From: Daphnia pulex
Lineage: Eukaryota > Arthropoda > Branchiopoda > Diplostraca > Daphniidae
Reading direction: 5' to 3'
DNA length: 64,000 nucleotides
Assembly: GCF_021134715.1 (NCBI RefSeq)
Contig: NC_060022.1
Span: forward strand, 3,105,001-3,169,000
In this document: positions 35,464 to 45,957 of the stretch, piece after piece
Numbering within the stretch: the stretch's first letter is position 1
Layout of the letters: each line of letters opens with the position of its first letter
Program-made: the position numbers and the translations under genes
Notes under the pieces: model-generated
The model's input: the letters and a program-made list of their open reading frames with translations, nothing else
Databases searched by the model: none
Told to the model about the DNA's origin: nothing

Positions 35464-37860
35464 TCAAGCGCGACTACCGGTATTAGTCTGTGGAATCTGT
35501 TCATTAATTGCCAATGCCATAGCAAGCAGTCCGCCCCATGTCTCGATCGCAGTTGGTTTAATTTCGTCGAGTGGTAACATGAAACCGTTCGTCCCTCTGT
35601 CTCGCAGTTGCACCACGAAAGAATTCACAATCCCAAATGTCTCATAGCAGTAATCAACTGCTGATCCGGGAGCCGAATCTGAAAATCAGTCAATCATTTG
35701 TTCATTTCATAACTTTTGAAAGAAAAACATAAAGTCAGTATTGTACTGTAATCTAACGGGGGTGGGGGGATTCATGAGCTGTATTGCATTTGAAATAGAT
35801 TGTATAATATGGAGTGAGTAGCCTAATTGATTATGTATAAAAGAGTGTACTCACACAAAATATTGGCGATACTTCCAAAATTAAAATCGGTTCCAAAGAA
35901 AGATTTAACCGCATTGACAGCCTTAGACATTACTCTCCTCTAAAGACATATTTAATTTAATCAAATAACGTAAAATCACTCTAAAAGCTATTAGTACCAT
36001 CTCGGGATATTCCTTCGGATAGGTATTGTTAACACTGTATGGTGAAAGCCATAGCTGTGAAAACGAATGGATGAAAAGTGTTGCTTTAATTCGGTAGCTG
36101 TTTAAATATAGCAGTTTGGTCAGGGCTTTGGTTTCTTCTTCCGATTCTGGTTCTACTCCTCCGTAACTGATTGAACTATAATTTCAAAACATTCGAAAAC
36201 ATACAGATGGCTCTTTCCTGACTATTGAACGTTATACACAGTGCGTACCAGGGATTTCTAGATGTAGCATTGAATCCGACATCAAAATTTCTGTTTAAAT
36301 CTACACCACTACACGGATTACCAGGAGAGCGGTTTTTGCGCCACAGCCGATCCTTCCAAGAAATTTCGATTTGATCAGCAATTTCATTGAGTATTAATTT
36401 ATTTAAATTTATAGCTTACCGTAGTCCACGAATAAATATAGCCATCAGGATTTGCTACAGGAACAAACCAAAAATCATACGTGTCCAAAAGGAGTGACGT
36501 TGCTGATCCTGTTTTACTAGTGACAAGCTAGAAAAAAGAGTCAGTTGGAAGTCATTATCTTATTTTATAGTTATTTAGTCGTTGGTTTTAAAAGATTATA
36601 AAGCTTCTTTTTATAATTATACGTCTACATAGGAAGATGCAAGGTCTTAGATATTAAGAGATAAGATCACCTTGGCCAACAAAATGTACCACAAGACTAA
36701 CCTCATTAATCATCCAAAGGCAAGAAGAGATAGAGATCCATTCTCTTGCATGCATTCCACAGTTGATATAAATTACAGCTTTTGATTGCGATTTACCCAT
36801 CGATATCGGTCTGATGCTGCGTTTTTGAAGGAAGTTTGATTTCTGATAAGTTTTCGATCCGTGTTCTTGCTCCACTGTTTGATGTTGATTTAAATCCTCG
36901 CCTTCTTTACTTCTGGACTTGTTGGCGCTGATTGAGACCAGTAAGAGATCATTTCCCTCATAGGATTTACCCATAGAGCTCAGACTGATCAAACTGCTTG
37001 CGTTAGCTAGCGTTTCGAGCCATGTAACAATCTGTCAATCAACATTTTCGTTAAAATATTTTGTTTAAATGAAAAATGGTGTCGGGAAAAAAATTAGATA
37101 GGCCTACCGCTTCGTATGGATGGTAATTTTCAAAATCAAAGAGTTCCGTTGTTTGCTTGTTGCGCCGCTCGGCTATAGAGCGTTCTTCTTGGTCTATCAA
37201 TCTTGAAAACATAAAATAAACAATTTTTTTCAGTTTTCATGTGTAACAATAGGAACAATGTTTTTAATTGCTACGTTTGCATATTCTGAATAAGGATATT
37301 AAATTTCAATTTATTTCCGTGAAGAGTCTTCGTTAGTCGATGCATGGAACCGGCCTTCGCGAAGATGTACACTGGAATATCCGTGTTGGTTGGTAAACCC
37401 CAAACCTGCGCATCGATGTTGAGGCTATCAAAATTCTGTAGGTACTTCTTATCACTTTCAGATTTCGGAAAAACGCGTAGCAACACATCCCTGGGAAGAA
37501 AAAATCGACACAACTTAGCTGACAACAGATGGCTGATTCTAAATCGATCAGACTACGTGACAAGTGAATATACAAATATCGATTGCATACATTGATTAGC
37601 AGCATAATGTAGCTGAGCAAAATTATGCTTGCACAAGTATTTTTTGACATAACGTACCCAGAATAACTTGTTTTGTTTTTCATGCCATTGGCAATTAGAT
37701 GGGCGAAACCCAAAGAAGCTAAAACGACAATAACTACGATTGAAATAGCGGCCCAACACTGATTCTGGCGTAGACTTAAAAAATCCGGATAGCGACGGTT
37801 ACGTCCTGTTCTTACTGAATTAAACATACTGTCAGCAACAACTTGAATCACCGGCAGCAT
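35464..37860 (-). CDS. Membrane-anchored M14A carboxypeptidase-like protein, probably inactive
   Basis: CDS complement(join(35464..35678, 35855..35939, 35998..36175, 36249..36352, 36420..36527, 36702..37031, 37108..37201, 37275..37490, 37658..37860)), 510 aa; all nine exons agree in phase. A basic N-terminus precedes one membrane segment (about 35-57), giving a type II topology. Residues about 68-155 match the M14A activation peptide. The peptidase domain keeps the zinc ligands H265 and E268 (GMHAREW) and H388 (FIHSFSQ), the binding residues R322 (LWRK) and N337-R338 (DLNRNF), and the Tyr of the YSAPGS loop. The general-base Glu, normally in a FELRDTG motif, is Gln463 here (VVQLRDRG; codon CAA at 35610-35608). 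In this family that Glu is needed for catalysis, so the protein is probably a pseudoenzyme that may still bind peptides. A polar insertion of about 48 residues (207-254, NKSRSKEGEDLNQHQ onward) is unusual. Digestive M14A enzymes are secreted; this one is anchored. Confidence 0.9.
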
Positions 37861-38881
37861 TAAGTAGACTGAACAGAAAGGTTTTCCGTCGAACGCTTTC
37901 GTACCCTACCTTGCTATGTGACACCGCCCCCTGTCGACAAACCCTACCCTATCCATTAGTTTGGTTTGATGAACAAAATGTTGCTGGGTGAACATTCCTA
38001 TATACACAAGTGTGTCTTGAAAAAATCGATCCGCTTCCGTCCGCTCCCCCTGACTATAATAACATTGTATTACATAGGAATCAGTCGAAATTTATTGTGA
38101 TTGTTATTGTTAGTGGGGGTCTATACAAGTATTCCACGGCTGATGATGACGGTAGTTCATTAGCCAGGCAACATAGCGGATTACCGGATACAATAGTTAA
38201 CTAAATAGTGGAACACCTCGCAAGGAATGTATAAACGTATATAAGATATGCATTACTTGTCACGAGTTGTGGGATAAATATGAAAAACAACACTGTTCTG
38301 GAAGTAGGTGGACGTAGGACTCAGGTCTACTTGCCAATTCAAGGCGCACCCTTGCACAATTTTAAAGACTAAGACCACTTAACGACCACTGTTGTTTTTT
38401 TAATCATGGAGGTTATAAAGGAGGTAGGAGGACAAGAGGCGTTAATGAGTTTCACATCACGTCTTCCGTTTCCGATGGCAGCCCACGACACCATATTGTG
38501 AAAGGAATGGTAGACTGAACACGAATATCTGACCGCTTTATAAACTACACGGAAACGAATGCTTTACCTGGTAGGGTTGTATCATAAGAGCAAACGACAA
38601 GGTGTTGAAGTGACTGGCTTAGAGCATTCAGCTGAATACGCGTTACGCAAAGGGGTCCAAGGACTCTAGCACTTTTAAGGACAATATTAAAAAAGGAGCT
38701 CACTAATTTATTGCTGAAAGTACGAGATAGAATTAATGAGGATGAAAGGTAAATGGGTTGCTCAGAGGAGCAATATGAAAATGAGGTCAGGCTCAGGACA
38801 TTCAAGAATTTTTCTAAATAATTTCATTTAAAAAAATCGGGTTAGTTTATTTTCGTGTTTCGGTAATTCACACAAAAACAA
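37861..38881. other. Intergenic DNA, no gene seen
   Basis: About 1 kb between two minus-strand genes. It should contain the 3' untranslated region of the 124-aa gene and the promoter of the carboxypeptidase-like gene. An 86-codon minus-strand frame at 38545-38805 has no recognisable motif or splice context. Confidence 0.5.
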
Positions 38882-39329
38882 TCATTTAACTATTAGAAAA
38901 GTAACATTGTGCATCTCAGCAAGAACGCGCTTGAGGATCGGTAGTTGCTCATGGGTGGTTTTGATTATTGCAGCTTCCATATCGGTAAGGTTACTCTGCA
39001 CAGTCTGCGAGGGTTTGGGCTGAACTGTGAACAGTGGATGGTCATAAAGAACTTGAAGATTCTGTTGGGTTAGAGCATCTACTTTAACCGTCACTTCTTT
39101 CCTGAATCAGAACAATTACAACCATGAAGTTTGATTTATAAAAGAGTACGAAGTTTCAAATAAATTCAACTTACTGTGTTGACCTACTAATTGGTTTCTC
39201 TTTAAACAATACGACGCATATCGCAGCAGCGACTAGAATGGTTGCTGAAATGCACAAGACACTAATGTAAAAAGTTTGCCGCCGATTCCAAAATTTAGGC
39301 GGAACCTTCTTCACTTGTTGCGATGTCAT
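38882..39329 (-). CDS. Unrecognised 124-aa single-pass membrane protein
   Basis: CDS complement(join(38882..39101, 39175..39329)). The ATG at 39329 opens MTSQQVKKVPPKFWNRRQ. The donor is ACACA|GTAAGT and the acceptor CTGATTCAG; the 73-nt intron is phase 2 and the frame closes at TAA. A basic/aromatic N-terminal segment of about 19 residues is followed by one hydrophobic helix (about 20-42, FYISVLCISATILVAAAICV) and then a polar C-terminal part. The C-terminal part has Gln/Asn-rich and amphipathic stretches (DALTQQNLQVLYDHPLF, DMEAAIIKTTHEQLPILKRV) and one N-glycosylation-type NLT. The positive-inside rule predicts a type II protein with the C-terminal part outside. The neighbouring carboxypeptidase-like gene has the same N-terminal plan (basic segment then one helix). 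I do not recognise a family. Confidence 0.65.
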
Positions 39330-39806
39330 TCTGTTTGTTCACGTTTAAAAGAAACAATCTGAACGGCAGAGAGGAGAATAGAATATTGCCCTGAGTAGTC
39401 GGTGGGTCTTCTTGCCGACTACAAAAATGTAGAACAACTTTCCCGACAACTAGAACTGACCGTTGCCTTCCTATCGGCAGCGACCTTTCACTTTTTATCG
39501 AGCTGTAGCCATCAGCCCTTTGGCAATTTGAATATTAGTCTTTTAAAAAAAATCTATAGAGCAAAGTCCCTTCTCCAACTGAATGTTAATTGCTAATTAC
39601 GCTTAGTCGTTTACCGATCTTCAGAAAAAGAAAACCAAAGACGGTTTCCACATTAGGCGTAATCATTGTATATTTCAACAAGTTATCCCGCTTAAAAAAA
39701 AAAAAAAACTTCACAGTTAGGGCTCGCTCCAACGTTATTGGCCTGATGAAACAGCAGGGTGTGTTATGCCATGAATAACGAAATATTTCATCTTGCGTTA
39801 TTTTTT

Positions 39807-41491
39807 CTATAGCAATGTCACATCGTCATCGTCTGAACTCTTCCATTCAATAGTACTGAGCTGTGAAATATTTGATGATGCATTATTGTAACTAACCAGT
39901 AATAAGTTACAACGACAAATATGTCACCTGGTTACTTTGATTGGCGACGACCAATTTAGTGGATTTGGTATTCCATTGAAGGCTGTCTCTATTGAGAATG
40001 GTACCACTGCATTGGTGCTTCACCACTGTTGACCAATCCTGCAAATAAAATTTGAAATAATTATGATATCGCCAGTTGCATAACTAAGACTTATGGTAGT
40101 ATATGTTAGCTCATTTTAACTTACCTCTGTGGTCCAAACAATGACGATTCCGTTGACATCCGCTGAAGCTAGATATCTTCCGTTTGGTGAAAAAGAGACG
40201 GCCGTGACAAGAAAGTCGTGTTGACGCAGCACTTTTTGACTTTGGCATAAAGAGCTGTTTACGTTCCATATTCGAACGGTTTTATCATCTCCTCCACTTT
40301 TCAATACGTGAATATATATGAAAATTCCACATGATTTTAGAAGTACAGAGAATACCTTGCCAACAAATCGTCAGATTCATTCCAGCAGATCGCGTAAATT
40401 CCACGAGTGTGCCCTTCCCATTCACGGATGCAATCTTTCTCCAACGACCATAACTGGACAAATCTTTATTAGCCTAGCATGCCAGGTAATAAAAATAATA
40501 ATAAAAAATACCTTGACGTTCCTATCATAAGAAAAGTAAGCTAGAGCATCATGTTTCACGTTGTAGTGAATCGACATTATCGCTTGCTAATTTTAGAAAC
40601 CGTAAAGAAACTTACAAACTTCTTGCTCAATGGAAATAACATAACAAACAAATAAATTTGATAAATTTGAGTACCTCACTAAATAACGAGTAGAGCGTCT
40701 CTTCATTTCCTATGCGACAAACGTAAATACTTCCGTCCAACGAGCAAGATGCAAAGGTCTCCTTCGTCAGCCATTGGATATCGCGAACACTTGATGTATG
40801 ATGTGAAAATTTCTGTACAAGCAAAGGGGTTTGCTCCGATAAATGCCATACTTCGACAGCCTAGTTTCATAAAACAATTATCGTTTGATACACTGCAACA
40901 AAATGGATAAAAAATTGCCTTACCCCATCGTCACCAGAGATAAGTAAGAGATGCTGTGACCCTTTCCGGTTCCACCGAATGTTTGTTATCTTGTTGGAAA
41001 CGTTAGTGAAAGATAAAAGACTGCCACCGCTAACTGAGAAAATGTAAAAGAGACCATTGAAATCCCCAGCAGCCAACAAGGATCCAGCAGCCTAAAATAA
41101 AATATTACATGACATTAATCCATTTTGATTCAAGATAAATGATTCTCATTTTTTTACGTTCCAGTCGAGTACGAGAATAATTGCCTTGCTTGAAAGCAAA
41201 GAAGAGAGGGACTGGGGGTATACTGTGAGAGTGGTTGTATCCCATTCTTGTATGGGACTGTTACTGTTTGAATTTTCACTAAATATCAACACCCGATGGT
41301 CTCCGAAAGCGCATGCAAGTCGTTGTCCAGTGTTATCAAAAACACTGTGTGTTATTTCAGTACAAGGAAATTTTTTATCATTCTCGAAACACACCAATTT
41401 GCTATGTAGATATGCTGCAATTTAATTACAATCAAAATTCAAGTTACAATTTAACGAAAAGTAAATTTATCAAACCGTTTTCAGATGCCAT
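39807..41491 (-). CDS. TBL1/Ebi-like WD40-repeat protein without LisH domain
   Basis: CDS complement(join(39807..39860, 39928..40038, 40125..40296, 40356..40453, 40512..40586, 40675..40860, 40924..41091, 41158..41414, 41476..41491)), 378 aa. All nine exons agree in phase; introns are 51 to 89 nt. Repeats are visible in order: FDNTGQRLACAFGDHRVLIF, then NIRWNRKGSQHLLLISGDDG, then VRDIQWLTKETFASCSLDGS, a YDRNVKLWSLEKD unit, GIYAICWNESDDLLASGGDD followed by KTVRIWNV, and VSFSPNGRYLASADVNGIVI. The phrases IRWNRKG, DIQW..FASCS.D..I.VC and SFSPNGRYLAS match the TBL1/TBL1XR1/Ebi WD40 domain, which scaffolds SMRT/NCoR-HDAC3 corepressor and a ubiquitin-ligase exchange activity. The usual N-terminal LisH and F-box-like region is absent: the protein starts MASENA only about 25 residues before the first repeat. 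The acidic tail ends DDDDVTLL. It may be a divergent paralogue rather than the Ebi orthologue. Confidence 0.78.
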
Positions 41492-42596
41492 GAACTGATG
41501 CTGAGATGTTAATCGCTATACGCAACGAGAAAAAGAGACCTCTACGTTCGATTATAGCAATTGTTGAAGTGCTAAGCCCTTATAGAACCTTATCTTTGAA
41601 ACTATTGATATGAAGTTTTTAAAAGATAAAGCTACCAATACGTGCAAGCAAGTGACCAGCAACTAAAAGCCTCGCGATTATGGACTTGATATCATCACAC
41701 TACGCGTTTCGTTTACAATAACAACATGTAATTTAATGGTTTTCCACATCTCTTGTCCTATTTTTCTAGAGCGTCGCAAGTTTTGAATTCCATTCTACAA
41801 GCAGACAAAGCTTGCGCATGGAAACGCTATCAAAGTTAGATTCCCTAAGAAAATACCTTAAGATAAGACACTGAAACACCAAAACTGACAGCTATACAGC
41901 ACTAGTAGCTACACATCAAATAAGGTCACGAAAATCAATATTTGCTGAAGAGATTACATTCCGATTTCATATCCTGAAACACCTGCGAATAAAAAAACAC
42001 AATTGTTTTTAACGCCCTTAAAACTAAAGCTAATGAAACGAATGTAACATTTAGGAATATGTGTGAGATTTTTCGAAGTTCGCACAATTGCTTCGTACCG
42101 CATTACATAAGCGAAATAACTTATTACTTCTGAGAATACATATAACTTATTATAACCGATATAACCGTTTTTAACCACAATATCATAAAAATCGAAACGA
42201 ACGACTGCTTATTATCGCTGTTTAGATTTTGAAATTTTCTAAGAAATACTAGCTACAATTTATAAGTGCAAAAAGTATTTCAAATCAAGAAAATAGCAAA
42301 ATAACTTCAAGCAAAAAAAAACTTAAATAAATGTGATATCTGATGTGACATCATAATGTAGACTAAATATTTTTCAGACATTCAGTATGGTAACATGGGT
42401 CTGGTTACATTTTATTTTATTAAACATATTGTAGTTATTATAAGAATGTTAAAGAATTAAACACTATTTAACAAACTTTTCCTGGTTAAATTTCTGAAGT
42501 ATGGTTTACATAATAAGTGGTGTGATATGAGCCTAAAGAATCATTCAAAGTCACTCAAAAAACAAAATGGGTTTCAAATGGAATGTTGAAACACAA
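41492..42596. other. Intergenic DNA, no gene seen
   Basis: About 1.1 kb of AT-rich DNA between the WD40 gene start and the SMCO4 stop codon. It probably includes the WD40 gene promoter and the SMCO4 3' untranslated region. No coding exon or repeat was supported. Confidence 0.55.
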
Positions 42597-42779
42597 TTAG
42601 TTGGAAGAAACAGTCTTAGGCTGAACACTGAAATAAATAAAGACAATAATGAAGAGCCAAAAACCTGCAAATGCAGGCAGAGCCACACTCAGTAGTTTGT
42701 CCTTGTTGGTTCGAAATTCTTGCTTTCTTTGGCGTTTCTCGCGGGCCGTTTCCTTCGTTTTACCTTTCAGCTGGCGCAT
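42597..42779 (-). CDS. SMCO4: SMCO4 homologue, small single-pass membrane protein
   Basis: 60-aa single-exon CDS beginning MRQLKGKTKETAREKRQRKQ and containing LLSVALPAFAGFWLFIIVFI. This matches the conserved SMCO4 family (single-pass membrane and coiled-coil domain-containing protein 4, human about 59 aa, which opens MRQLKGKPKKET). A basic coiled-coil-like N-terminal half is followed by one membrane helix and a short tail. Molecular function is poorly known. The 5' leader is spliced: acceptor TTTGATGTAG before 42784 and donor ACTCAG|GTGGTT at 42884, giving a 100-nt leader intron. A longer upstream frame in the leader exon runs out of frame into the SMCO4 start, and may be an upstream ORF. Start choice is fixed by the family N-terminus. 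Confidence 0.9.
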   Translation of the reverse strand: MRQLKGKTKETAREKRQRKQEFRTNKDKLLSVALPAFAGFWLFIIVFIYFSVQPKTVSSN

Positions 42780-43133
42780 ATTGCCTACATCAAAATTAAA
42801 TGAGCCAGTTCTTAGAGAAAATTAAAATATGCATGTAGGTGCATAACTTATTTACACTTTAATAGGCAACAAACACACAACCACCTGAGTGTTTCTTCCA
42901 CTACTGTCTACTTCATCTGGATTTAATGACTGTGGTCTATGTTCATTTGAAACAAAGGAAATTTTTAAATAACTATGTATATTCACCTTACAGGACACAG
43001 ACTCAAAAAGAAGGTTTATGAACACAAAATAACAAACAGCAATGTTTGAAAGAGTCGCGTTAGAATTTAACGATGACATACGATGACGTTGACAAGCAGA
43101 AGAGTGCCAGTTTGGGAGAAAACCATTGTACAT

Positions 43134-43464
43134 TTTCTATTTACACGAAAATATTCGAATTTTTTTCAAAAGATTATTAAAATTAACAAAAAATTTGTAT
43201 TTTTCTAAAATAATTAAATAACGTCCGAATATTATATATTTATATTTCTGGCTGCAAAGCCTGCAAGTCTGCAACATGGTGCCTGCAAGTCTGCAACATG
43301 TTTCAAGTGTGTTTAGGGCTCGTTCTAAACCAACAGAAATTGGTGGCCACCTTTTTTTGAATGTTTGTGCTTGGAATTTGTGTTGTTTCTTAAAGTGAAG
43401 CAATGATTGCATTGGAATTTTATCTATTTTAACAGTTCATGTACACAATTTTTTTAAAACCAAA
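43134..43464. promoter_or_regulatory. Bidirectional promoter region, SMCO4 and CEP295-like
   Basis: About 330 bp separate the inferred SMCO4 leader (minus) from the ATG of the CEP295-like gene (plus). It contains an exact 20-bp direct repeat, GCCTGCAAGTCTGCAACATG, at 43259-43278 and 43281-43300, set off by 2 bp. This could be a duplicated factor-binding site. There is no clear TATA box at a sensible distance on either strand. Confidence 0.45.
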
Positions 43465-45957
43465 ATGATTCCGGCTGTAAGATTGGCCTCTCATGAAATT
43501 GAAGACTTAATGAAAGCTCGTTCCCGAGAAGCACGTTTAAAACGTTTGCATCAGGTAAGATTCAGACTAGTCAGACTTTTGAGTATACATTGTCAGTAAC
43601 ACTAAGCATATACATATTGTAGGTACGCGAACAGTCATCTCAGTTTGCAAAAAGTATAAGAAATGCAAGAGATGAAAAGAAGGAGAAAGTGCTAAAAAAT
43701 ATGGAAGTAGAGCTGAAGAGCAAAATTGATTCAGAAGTGAAGGCTATAGTCCAAGAACTGGAAGAAGATGTTTTAACCTGTTTGACAAAGTTTGGCAGAG
43801 CTCATGCGAGAGCTGATGAAGAAAATGAAGAAAACTTTGAACTAGTTCGCCATGATGAGATGGAGAAAAACAGACAGAAAGCAACACGTCTAGGAAAGGA
43901 TGCTCTGAAAGAACTCAAGACTCAGAGACATCAGACATCTGTTGAACAAAACAAGAAAATCTTGCTAAGAAAACAAGCCCTTGATACAGAAGCTGTTAGA
44001 TCTGCTTATGTTGCCTCTTTGCCTCCTGTAAAAGTAGTAGCAGAAACAGTGAAAGAAAATCCACCAAAAGTCATTCGTTTTGACAAATCAACACTTTTCC
44101 AGACAGAATATGTAATTAAGGATAAAATTGTGGAAGCAGTCCAAAGCCCACAGGTAAAAGGAATATGCCATGTCATTCATCGTATTTATTTATGTAATGA
44201 AATTTCTTTTGCAGGATGCTAGACAAGCAGCTATACTGTCTGAAATTGAGAATCAAGAGTTGATCAAGAAAAATGAGAAAATAAGAGCTGAAAATGATAA
44301 GAAAATTATGAAAAGAGGGAAAGAAGCTTTGGTTAAAGAAAAGAGCCACAGCAACTATTTACGACTGCTAGAAGAGTTGGACAAAATTGAAAAAGAACCA
44401 GACAGGAATTGGGACATCGAGAGCACCGCGACCAACGTTGACCAGTCTTCACTTGCGTCATCTTCTCGAGCCATTTCACCTTCTAATTCCGTTCCCGAAT
44501 GCTCAATAGAACTGGAAAAGAAAACTTCGACTGTCGACAATCTTTCAACGACTCCTCGACCTCAATACAGTGAAGATGTTTGTCGACAATGGTCCTCAGA
44601 TGACGAAGACATGGTACCAGTTCGAGATATCCTCCCACACAAATCTATCCCTCCACCAAAGCTGAGTGCCAAGGATTCTCAACAGCTCAACGAAATCGGG
44701 AACTTGCTTAAGGAGCTCAAAGCGGAACAGGAACGCTGGATCGCTTCCGATCAGGCCAATGTTGTCAAAGGGTTTGAGTCAAAGCCCAGTTCGAGTTCAA
44801 GTTCTATTTCTTCTTCGATTCCATCCACATCATCTACTTCTGATGACGGCGTAGTCGTCTTTAGCGACGAAGATGTGCAAATCCGACTTGATGTGACTGA
44901 GAAGTCAGATACTTCATCCAACGACTCTCAACGTCGGAAAAATCTCGCCAACGCATTGAATGCAATTCGAAAAGAACGCGTGCAGTTGGATACTATTTTG
45001 GAATCCAGCAAACCAGCAAAGCGTCCCGGAATACTCCGAAGGCCAGTTTCTATGCCGGATTCTTGCGCTACATCAACCCCTTTGGCGACTGACAGCAGTG
45101 CGAGGAGACAAACAAAGACGGAAGATCATCGAAAGCAAGTTCTGAAACATTACGTCCAAAAGTTACTGGAAATGAAGAGGCAGGACGTCCGGGAGCTCAG
45201 CGTTACTACTTCCTTGGCTAGCAACTCGACATCTACACCAAAGTCGCTTGCGGGATCGATTCCGCCTTACCGCCCTGCGCCCAACACACCGGAAGAAGCA
45301 GAGTGGTCTAAAAGGACAGAATCTACGCCTTCGGCTTACGATTCCCCGTTTTCCCGTTCAGAACAATCAACATCGAAGATCTCGAATGCTTCCTCGTTGC
45401 CCTTGGGGGCTGAGGCTTCCGCTTACCGCAAATCGGAAGCCGGAAAATGGGATTCGAGCGGCAGTGGACCCTTCACTTTTGGACCATTGTTAGACGTCTA
45501 TAACGATGTCTATCAAGCGTATAACCAACGCTTGCGCGTTGTAGCGGAAGAACGGCGAGCCCATCAGCAAACTCCGCCGTGGCAGGAGACGCCAACCGAA
45601 TCTTCTTTCATGTCGTTGACTCTATCGGCCACGTCCACCGAGCGATCCTCTGTCTCCAGGCAACGATTAAGTGGCTTCCCTATAGATCGTTCATCCTTCA
45701 GTGTCGAGCTCTCCCTCTCTTCGTCTTCATCGGGCAACAGTAGCCGCCAGCCAACTTCGGTCCGAGATTGGGACAAACTTTCGCCTAGGTCCCAAGTAGG
45801 CACCTCCAGCAGCAGCAGCAGCAGCAGTAGTACTGTATCTGAACTTAAATCAATCAATTTGTCCAGTGGAAGCAGTCAGGACATATCCATGCCGGACGTC
45901 GATGAAGCTCTAAGGCGTCTCGGTCTTCCGTCGATGCAGTCCGTCTTGAGGCGCTGA
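43465..45957 (+). CDS. CEP295/Ana1-like centriole protein
   Basis: CDS join(43465..43554, 43623..44153, 44215..45957), 787 aa. Introns of 68 and 61 nt are both phase 0. The N-terminal ~250 residues match vertebrate CEP295: after MIPAVRLASHEIEDLMKARS comes HQVREQSSQFAKSIRNARDE (compare LLQVREQERDIALQIR), then a charged helical region with AHARADEENEENF, and RKQALDTEAVRSAYVASLPP (compare ARKEALLVEKERSAKITSLPPP). CEP295, and Ana1 in flies, are needed for centriole-to-centrosome conversion and centriole elongation. The remainder is low-complexity and Ser-rich: poly-Ser tracts near residues 210-230 and 745, several proline-directed sites, and a short conserved-looking end DEALRRLGLPSMQSVL. The protein is well under half the usual length (>1700 aa) and I see no ALMS motif. 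It shares a promoter region with SMCO4. An AATAAA is at 46297-46302. Confidence 0.75.

Noticed and set aside
42852..43133. 93-codon frame with a hydrophobic stretch upstream of SMCO4
   Set aside because: It overlaps the inferred spliced leader of SMCO4, crosses the leader donor site at 42884, and is out of frame with the SMCO4 start.
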